A DNA stretch of 64,000 nt from Chromatiales bacterium (GTDB lineage Bacteria; Pseudomonadota; Gammaproteobacteria; JAGRCI01). Under the pieces are notes generated by a model. The model was not told where the DNA came from, ran no database searches, and was given only the letters and a program-made list of their open reading frames with translations. Below, piece by piece: positions 55,251-61,226 of this stretch. Position 1 is the stretch's first letter. Each line of letters starts with the position of its first letter. The stretch is from NCBI GenBank assembly GCA_020445565.1, contig JAGRGI010000096.1, positions 1 to 64,000 of the forward strand. Direction: 5' to 3'. Both the position numbers and the translations under genes were made by a program.

Positions 55251-56453
55251 ATGCGCGTTTTCGCTGATATGACAGCTTCCAAATCACCCGTTAGCCGGTT
55301 TGCGACCACCCCCCCGCTTGGCTTGTATGTGCACATCCCCTGGTGTGTGCGCAAGTGTCCTTACTGCGACTTCAATTCCCACGCAACCCAGGGGGACATC
55401 CCGGAGGCTGGCTATGTCGATGCCTTGCTGACGGATCTTGAGTCCCAACTGCCGGCCATCTGGGGGCGCACCGTGGAGAGCGTATTCATCGGTGGCGGTA
55501 CGCCCAGCCTGTTCTCCGCACCGGCCCTGGAGCGGTTGCTGACAGGTGTGCGCAGCCGCCTGCGTATGCGGCCGGACGCGGAGATTACCTTGGAGGCAAA
55601 TCCGGGTACGGCTGAGGCCGCCCGCTTTGCCGATTACCGCGCGGCGGGGGTGAATCGGCTGTCTATCGGCGTGCAGAGTCTGGATGATGCCGGCTTGCGC
55701 GCCCTGGGGCGCATTCACGATGCCAACGCCGCCTTGGCGGCGGTTGCAATGGCTCAACAGGCGGGGTTCGAAAACATCAACCTGGATATGATGTTCGGCT
55801 TGCCACAGCAGTCATGCCACGAAGCCCTGAGTGACCTTGCCAGGCTCCTGGACTTGGAGCCGGCCCATATTTCCTACTATCAGCTCACTCTGGAGCCGAA
55901 TACCGCCTTCCATCACCGGCCGCCGCCGTTGCCTCAGGACGACGATCTGGCCGCAATGCAGGAGCAGGGGGCGGCGCTGTTGGCGCGGGCCGGATATCGG
56001 CAATACGAGGTTTCCGCCTACGCGAAGGACAACCGTCGCTGTCGGCACAATCTGAATTATTGGAAATTTGGCGATTACCTGGGAATCGGGGCCGGAGCCC
56101 ATGGCAAGCTCACCGATGCTGCCGGCAACCGTGTCGTCCGCAGACACAACCGACGTCATCCCAATGACTATCTGCGCGATCCTGCCGTCCCTGCCGGCGA
56201 AAAGGTTCTATCTGCCCAGGATCTGCGTTTCGAATTTATGCTCAATGGCCTGCGTCTGGTCGAGGGGATCGATCGGGCGCTGTTCAGTGAGCGCACCGGG
56301 CTTTCAGAGGACTGGCTTCTCGAACCGTTGCGTCGCGCCCGTTCAGCGGGGCTGCTGGACGATGATGAAACCACAATACGCCCCAGTGAGCTGGGCAGGC
56401 GTTTTCTGAATGATCTGATGGCAATGTTTCTGCCGGAGGAGGATTGTCCATGA
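55251..56453 (+). CDS. hemW: HemW radical SAM protein (haem chaperone)
   Basis: HemW (formerly called coproporphyrinogen oxidase-like) binds and inserts haem. The 400-residue protein has LGLYVHIPWCVRKCPYCDFNSH with the iron-sulfur cysteines C32, C36 and C39, the FIGGGTPSLFS motif, the NRLSIGVQSLDD segment and the HemW-type C-terminal domain with GAGAHGKL and RFEFMLNGLRL. It lacks the extra N-terminal cysteine of HemN. Its stop overlaps the next gene (ATGA). An alternative ATG lies at 55269. Confidence 0.93.
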   Translation: MRVFADMTASKSPVSRFATTPPLGLYVHIPWCVRKCPYCDFNSHATQGDIPEAGYVDALLTDLESQLPAIWGRTVESVFIGGGTPSLFSAPALERLLTGVRSRLRMRPDAEITLEANPGTAEAARFADYRAAGVNRLSIGVQSLDDAGLRALGRIHDANAALAAVAMAQQAGFENINLDMMFGLPQQSCHEALSDLARLLDLEPAHISYYQLTLEPNTAFHHRPPPLPQDDDLAAMQEQGAALLARAGYRQYEVSAYAKDNRRCRHNLNYWKFGDYLGIGAGAHGKLTDAAGNRVVRRHNRRHPNDYLRDPAVPAGEKVLSAQDLRFEFMLNGLRLVEGIDRALFSERTGLSEDWLLEPLRRARSAGLLDDDETTIRPSELGRRFLNDLMAMFLPEEDCP

Positions 56454-56638
56454 TCGAGTGGACCACCGTAACCTGCCCCTATTGTGGAGAGAACTTTGAC
56501 ACCTCGGTGGACTGCTCTGCCGGTGACCAGCAGTACATCGAGGATTGCCAGGTTTGCTGCCGCCCCATCGCCATGCAAATCGAGGTTGACTTTGATGGTG
56601 GCTTGCTGTCCCTTTCGGTTCGCAGGGAGGACGAATAG
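56450..56638 (+). CDS. CPXCG-motif cysteine-rich small protein
   Basis: A 62-residue zinc-ribbon-like protein with two CxxC pairs: TCPYCGENF near the N-terminus and DCQVCCRPI near residue 34. This matches the CPXCG cysteine-rich family, which is often encoded after hemW or other housekeeping genes. Function unknown. The ATG overlaps the hemW stop, indicating translational coupling. Confidence 0.87.
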   Translation: MIEWTTVTCPYCGENFDTSVDCSAGDQQYIEDCQVCCRPIAMQIEVDFDGGLLSLSVRREDE

Positions 56639-56656
56639 AGAAGCATCAGGAGGCGG

Positions 56657-56868
56657 TTATGCACACGGTAAAATTTGCCTGCATCAGGTGTCATCGTTTT
56701 GTCAATATTCCTCGTCGATTTCGCTGAAGTCTCTATAACAGTATGTATTTAAAGAATTTAATAAATTGTATAAATATTGTACAGTTTGTCCTTAAGGCCG
56801 AACCGGCGCGGGATTGGAAAGATTTCCCGCAAATTATCCACTGAGTTATCCACAGTCTTTGTGGATAG
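56657..56868. other. DnaA-box cluster next to an AT-rich stretch (replication-control candidate)
   Basis: Four DnaA-box-like sites flank an AT-rich block: TTATGCACA (56657-56665, fits TTATNCACA), TTATCCACT (56834-56842), TTATCCACA (56846-56854, perfect) and TGTGGATAG (56860-56868, inverted, one mismatch). Between them 56731-56785 is strongly AT-rich, in a GC-rich genome. The last two also form a TATCCACA/TGTGGATA inverted repeat. The layout recalls an origin unwinding element or a DnaA-titration/reactivation site; the neighbouring genes are not typical oriC neighbours. Confidence 0.6.
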
Positions 56869-56980
56869 GTGCCTCAAACCCGCGCCATTGCTGGGGATTC
56901 GATGAAATCGATTTGAATTGGCGGAAAACCTTGCCTTCTTCCATACTGTTGGGATAGCCACTCAGGTTCGAGGTTAGCCC

Positions 56981-57337
56981 ATGCCAATGGCATTCGATTT
57001 CGATGAATGGGCCCGGCTGGCAGAGCACAATCCGCTCGTCTTCAGCCAACGACGACGTGAAATCCTGGATGCTGTCATTGGTGCCGCGCCGGCGGGCAGA
57101 CGAGTCCGTTTGCGTCGGTTGCAATGGCGGTTGGACCGGCTCAGGCAAACAGCCGGCTCCCCATTGGGGGCCTGTCAGCGCATGTATGAACTGATGTGGG
57201 AGTCCTTCAGCGGAGAGCACGGTCTGGCTGCGGTGCTCAGAGATCCCCGTTCCCACCCTTGCATGGCCAGACCGCGTTGCCCGGTGGTGCCGTTGGCGCG
57301 GGCTAACGCAGGGAGTAGGCCGCCGGGGCGAGGATAG
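56981..57337 (+). CDS. DUF3135-family protein
   Basis: A 118-residue cytoplasmic protein. The first 85 residues are the DUF3135 pattern FDFDEWARLAEHNPLVFSQRRREILDAVI, RRVRLRRLQWRLDRLRQ and LGACQRMYELMWESF. The proline-rich tail (from about 90) overlaps the 3' end of thiO by 35 bp on the other strand, so the true C-terminus is uncertain. Function unknown. It lies 112 bp downstream of the DnaA boxes. Confidence 0.8.
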   Translation: MPMAFDFDEWARLAEHNPLVFSQRRREILDAVIGAAPAGRRVRLRRLQWRLDRLRQTAGSPLGACQRMYELMWESFSGEHGLAAVLRDPRSHPCMARPRCPVVPLARANAGSRPPGRG

Positions 57338-58391
57338 GTTCGCGCCCCAGCAGCAGGTCGGCCAGCAGACGGGTGGAGGCCGGCGCAGTGACCAGACCAT
57401 TGCGGAAATGGCCCGCATTGATATACAGCCCACCGAGCCGTGGGTGCTCGCCAATAAACGGTACGCCGTTTGGGGAGCCGGGCCGCAGGCCGGACCAATG
57501 ATGCTCAATGGGCGCATCGGCGAGCAGGGGTATCACCGCCGCCGCATCGGCATGAATGGCGGCCCGCGCATCCGCGGTAGTCGATTTGTCGAATCCCACG
57601 CGTTCCATGGTAGAGCCGGCAACAATGCGTCCGTCGCGGCGCGGAATCAGATAGCGGTCGCGAAAAAGCACAATTCGCTGCAAGGTGCCGGGTTGGGTCC
57701 TGTAGACCAGCATCTGGCCGCGAACCGGCTCCACGGGCGGGGCCGGGCAAAGCCCTGCGAGCAGTTCGGCAGTCCACGCCCCGGCAGCGATAACCACGCG
57801 GTTTGCCGACAGAACTTGTCCATTGGTCGTGCGCACGCCGGATACACGCCCCGCTTTGCTGTCGATCTGCGTCACCGGATCATTGCACAGCACGACCGCC
57901 CCGCGAAGCTCGATATCCACGCGCAAGGCGCGGGCGAGTCGTGGATTGCGTACCTGACCGACCTTTTCCATCCAAAGACCAGGCCCCGGACTGGGGCACA
58001 GGGCCGGTTCTGTCGCCAGCACCCTCGCTTCCTCGATCTCGTCCAAACCCGCCTGAAAACGGTCCTCCCAGGCCAAGGCATCGTGTCGGTCCTCGACGTG
58101 CAGCATCAGCATGCCGTTGGGGGTCCACTGAGGGTCCACGCCGGTATCGCGAATCAGCTCCCGCGCCAGTTGCGGATATGCCGCCTTGCTCCACTCGGCG
58201 AGCTGATTGACCGGGTCAGGGTAGCGCCAGGGATGCAGCGGCGATAGGATGCCGCCACCGGCCCAGGTGGACTCGCGACCTGGCGCGCCGCGTTCCACCA
58301 GGGCAACGCGAAGACCGGCCGCCAACAACTCGCGGGCCGTGAGCATACCGATCACGCCGCCACCAACAATCACTGCATCGAAACTCGTCAT
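57303..58391 (-). CDS. thiO: Glycine oxidase ThiO
   Basis: FAD-dependent amine oxidase that supplies dehydroglycine for thiazole synthesis in thiamine biosynthesis. The 362 residues start with the dinucleotide-binding motif DAVIVGGGVIGMLTARELL, then GRESTWAGGGILSPLHPW, VEPVRGQMLVYRT and the C-terminal GLYINAGHFRNGLVTAPAS. The ATG at 58391 begins three residues before the FAD strand; an in-frame extension to 58469 is unlikely. No other thi gene is adjacent. It converges with the DUF3135 gene and is divergent from the pilin operon. Confidence 0.92.
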   Translation of the reverse strand: MTSFDAVIVGGGVIGMLTARELLAAGLRVALVERGAPGRESTWAGGGILSPLHPWRYPDPVNQLAEWSKAAYPQLARELIRDTGVDPQWTPNGMLMLHVEDRHDALAWEDRFQAGLDEIEEARVLATEPALCPSPGPGLWMEKVGQVRNPRLARALRVDIELRGAVVLCNDPVTQIDSKAGRVSGVRTTNGQVLSANRVVIAAGAWTAELLAGLCPAPPVEPVRGQMLVYRTQPGTLQRIVLFRDRYLIPRRDGRIVAGSTMERVGFDKSTTADARAAIHADAAAVIPLLADAPIEHHWSGLRPGSPNGVPFIGEHPRLGGLYINAGHFRNGLVTAPASTRLLADLLLGREPILAPAAYSLR

Positions 58392-58484
58392 CGCCACCGC
58401 GTCGCCAGGCCGCTCATCCGGGAATACCGGCATCTTATCAGGTAGCGGATACAGAAATGCCACGCGCATGTTAAAGGAGGGGTC

Positions 58485-59048
58485 ATGAACACGTCCCGAG
58501 GTTTCACACTCATCGAATTACTGGTCACGGTGGCTTTGGCCGTCGTCCTGGTCACCGTTGGTATTCCAGGTATGCGGGATTTTCTTGCCAATGGCCGTTT
58601 GACCACCCAAAGCAATCAGATCGTGCAGACCTTGAATTTCGCACGTAACCAGGCAATCAGCTCCGCCGCCGTGGTGCGCGTGCGGGCCTGCACCCGGGGC
58701 GGTACCACCAACTGGGGGCAAGGCTGGATCATCTTCAAGGCGGGCGCGATCAGCGCCAATACCGGTGTGGACTGTGCCGATCCCACCGCCACCGTGGTGG
58801 CGGCGGACACCTTCCGGATTCAGGACCCGACCGATGGCACGGCGATTCTCGCCGTGGATGGCACCGATACCGCGATCGTCGAGTATGACTTCAACGGTCA
58901 GGGTTTTCCCAGCAGCGCGACGCAAACGGCGGTGCAGATCACCGACAACGCCAGCGGTTTCACCAAGGCAATCTGCATCAGTGCGCAGGGACGGCCCGCG
59001 GTGCAGGCCAAAGGTACCACCACCGCCACGTGTCTTGGAGGAGGTTGA
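58485..59048 (+). CDS. fimT: Minor pseudopilin FimT/FimU (GspH-type)
   Basis: First gene of the type IV pilus minor-pilin operon. The 187-residue protein has a class III signal: MNTSRG, cleavage, then FTLIELLVTVALAVVLVTVGIPGMRDFL with E at position +5. The GspH-type domain (NQIVQTLNFARNQAISSAAVVRVRAC) follows. GGAGGGG precedes the ATG. Its stop overlaps the pilV ATG by one base. Confidence 0.9.
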   Translation: MNTSRGFTLIELLVTVALAVVLVTVGIPGMRDFLANGRLTTQSNQIVQTLNFARNQAISSAAVVRVRACTRGGTTNWGQGWIIFKAGAISANTGVDCADPTATVVAADTFRIQDPTDGTAILAVDGTDTAIVEYDFNGQGFPSSATQTAVQITDNASGFTKAICISAQGRPAVQAKGTTTATCLGGG

Positions 59049-59602
59049 TGTTGTTCCCGATTGAACACAAACGGCAGGCCGGCCTGGGTATGATCGAAGT
59101 GCTTATCTCCCTGGTGGTGCTGGCCATCGGCCTGCTGGGGGTTGGTGCAATGCAGATTTCCAGCCTGCGCGACAATCAGCGGGCCGGCTATCGCGCCCAG
59201 GCCACCATGCTGGTGGATGAGCTGGCCGATCGCATGCGGGCCAACAAACCGGCCTTGAGCCTGGGGAACAGCAATCCCTACAACGGCGTCACCACGGCAT
59301 TTGCGACCACACCTAACTGTAGTTCCGGCTGCACCGCCGCCAACATGGGCAAGGCCGATATCAACGATTGGTACGGAGAGCTGACACGTCGGCTTCCCAG
59401 CGGCGCGGTTGCCAAAATCACCTGTATACCCATCGATGCCGCTTGCGCTGCGGATTCACCCTATGCGGTCTGCCTGCGTTGGCGGGAGAGCCGCGGCCTG
59501 TTTACGGGCACGCCGGAGAGCGCGGCCGATGATACCCGTTGTCCGACCTTGAGCGCGGGTGACGGTGTGGTGCAAACCCTGGTCATCGAGTTCCAGCCAT
59601 GA
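59048..59602 (+). CDS. pilV: Minor pilin PilV
   Basis: A 184-residue prepilin with a class III signal; cleavage after G12 gives LGMIEVLISLVVLAIGLLGVGAMQ with E at +5. The PilV-like central part (LVDELADRMRANKPAL) and four cysteines are present. GGAGGAGG lies just upstream of the ATG at 59048; the in-frame GTG at 59030 is rejected. Its stop overlaps the pilW ATG (ATGA). Confidence 0.9.
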   Translation: MLFPIEHKRQAGLGMIEVLISLVVLAIGLLGVGAMQISSLRDNQRAGYRAQATMLVDELADRMRANKPALSLGNSNPYNGVTTAFATTPNCSSGCTAANMGKADINDWYGELTRRLPSGAVAKITCIPIDAACAADSPYAVCLRWRESRGLFTGTPESAADDTRCPTLSAGDGVVQTLVIEFQP

Positions 59603-60438
59603 AATGTGGTAGAGCAACCCTTCAAAACCTGCCGGGTCAACAAAAGGGCCTGAGCGTCATCGAACTGCTGGTGGCCGGCGTCATCGGTTTGATCCTGCTG
59701 GCCGGTGTGGTGCAGATCTATATCAACAGCCGCCAGGCCTACAAGCTCAATGAGGCCATGGCGGAGGTGCAGGAAAACGGCGCTTTCGCCATGGCCCTGA
59801 TCGAAACCCAGCTGCGCATGGCGGGTTTTCGCGCCGATGCCGTGTACAACCGCGATGTCACCTTCGATGCCGACGGCACCACCTTCGATCAGGGCCAGGG
59901 CATCAAGGGCACCAACAATGGCGGAGAAAACGGCAGCGATCTGGTTCGGGTGCGCTTCCAGGGCGACAAGGACGACACGACCCGCGACTGCGTCGGCAAC
60001 GGGGTGGCTGCCGGCGACAATGAAGGCACCGATCCGGTCAAGGTCGAGTTCACGGTGGCGGTGTCCGCCACCAATAATCCCGCCAGTATACCCGGCCTGC
60101 ATTGCCGCACCGCGGCAGGCAATTACGAGATTGTTCGCGGCGTGGAAAATCTGCAAGTCCTGTATGGCGAAGACACCGCCGGAAGTTCCACCAAGAGCGC
60201 ATCCCGCTATGTGGGGGCGAATCAGATAACGGACTGGAGCCGCGTTGCCAGCGTGCGGGTGGGGATTTTGGTTCGCAGCAGCGAGGAAGTGTTGCAAACC
60301 GCCGATTCTTCCAGCTACACCCTGGCGGGCGCGGTCAGCGTGCCCCAAGGCAGCAGCGGGGTTTATCACCCAGGCGGTCGCTACCTGCGCAGGGTGTTCA
60401 ATTCCACCTACCAGTTACGAAACCTGAGCTACTTCTGA
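59599..60438 (+). CDS. pilW: Minor pilin PilW
   Basis: A 279-residue prepilin: cleavage after G17 gives LSVIELLVAGVIGLILLAGVVQIYINSR with E at +5. The PilW-type segment AYKLNEAMAEVQENGAFAMALIETQLRMAGF follows, with a C-terminal domain rich in beta strands and a final YQLRNLSYF. Translationally coupled to pilV and 14 bp before pilX. Confidence 0.91.
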   Translation: MKCGRATLQNLPGQQKGLSVIELLVAGVIGLILLAGVVQIYINSRQAYKLNEAMAEVQENGAFAMALIETQLRMAGFRADAVYNRDVTFDADGTTFDQGQGIKGTNNGGENGSDLVRVRFQGDKDDTTRDCVGNGVAAGDNEGTDPVKVEFTVAVSATNNPASIPGLHCRTAAGNYEIVRGVENLQVLYGEDTAGSSTKSASRYVGANQITDWSRVASVRVGILVRSSEEVLQTADSSSYTLAGAVSVPQGSSGVYHPGGRYLRRVFNSTYQLRNLSYF

Positions 60439-60452
60439 ACGGAGCACCGCTT

Positions 60453-61208
60453 ATGTCGCGCAATGATGGAAAACTTTCCGTTCGCCAGCAGGGTGCCGTA
60501 TTGGTGGTCAGCCTGCTGATCCTGCTCACCGTCACTGTTCTGGGAATTGCGGGGCTGGAATCCACTGGTCTGCAAACCCGTATGGTCACCAACCAGAACG
60601 ACCAGGAAAAAGCCTTTCAAGGGGCCGAGGCCGCCGTCAATGACGGTCGCGACTGGATGCACGGTTTGGGCGCGACGATTCCGGTGCCCTGGACCTCATC
60701 GGCGCCCAACGATTGCACCTCCGAGGTCCAGGCGGAACAAGTGGATGAGGAAGAGGGTGGCGATGGCGACAACGGTGGAGATGGTGAAGGCGGCGGGGAC
60801 GGCGGGGCGCAGCAGGCGCAGGCCAAGTGCCAGACGGTTTCGGCCGGCCAGGTACTCGCTTCCTTCGGAGGGAGGGACCCGGCCGACGGCCTGTGGTGGA
60901 AGGACAGTTCGGCAACATCTTCCTGGTGGGCCACCAACGGTTGGCAATACACGATTGGCGACCGCTCGGAAATCAGCACCGTGCTCAATGCCGCCGAATC
61001 CACTGCCAGCGGTCGCAGCGGCGGACCGGCCGTGCCCCGCTATATCGTTGAAGATATGGGCGCATCCGGTTTGATCGAAGACGACCTGAGCGCCGACACC
61101 TCGGCCATGAATCACGGTTTGGCGCTGTATCGCATCACCGGCTACGGAGAGGGCTCCCGCGATAGCAGCCGTGCCATGGTGCAGAGCGTCGTTTCCTTTC
61201 GGCCTTAA
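60453..61208 (+). CDS. pilX: Minor pilin PilX with acidic-glycine insertion
   Basis: A 251-residue PilX-like prepilin. The N-terminus MSRNDGKLSVRQQG is followed by AVLVVSLLILLTVTVLGIAGLESTGLQTRM; as in other PilX proteins the +5 glutamate is absent. EKAFQGAEAAVNDGRDWM is the typical helix. An unusual insertion at residues 97-118 is composed almost only of D, E, G and N. A Shine-Dalgarno-like GGAG precedes the ATG at 60453. Confidence 0.88.
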   Translation: MSRNDGKLSVRQQGAVLVVSLLILLTVTVLGIAGLESTGLQTRMVTNQNDQEKAFQGAEAAVNDGRDWMHGLGATIPVPWTSSAPNDCTSEVQAEQVDEEEGGDGDNGGDGEGGGDGGAQQAQAKCQTVSAGQVLASFGGRDPADGLWWKDSSATSSWWATNGWQYTIGDRSEISTVLNAAESTASGRSGGPAVPRYIVEDMGASGLIEDDLSADTSAMNHGLALYRITGYGEGSRDSSRAMVQSVVSFRP

Positions 61209-61226
61209 AGGAACGGAGTAGATCCC

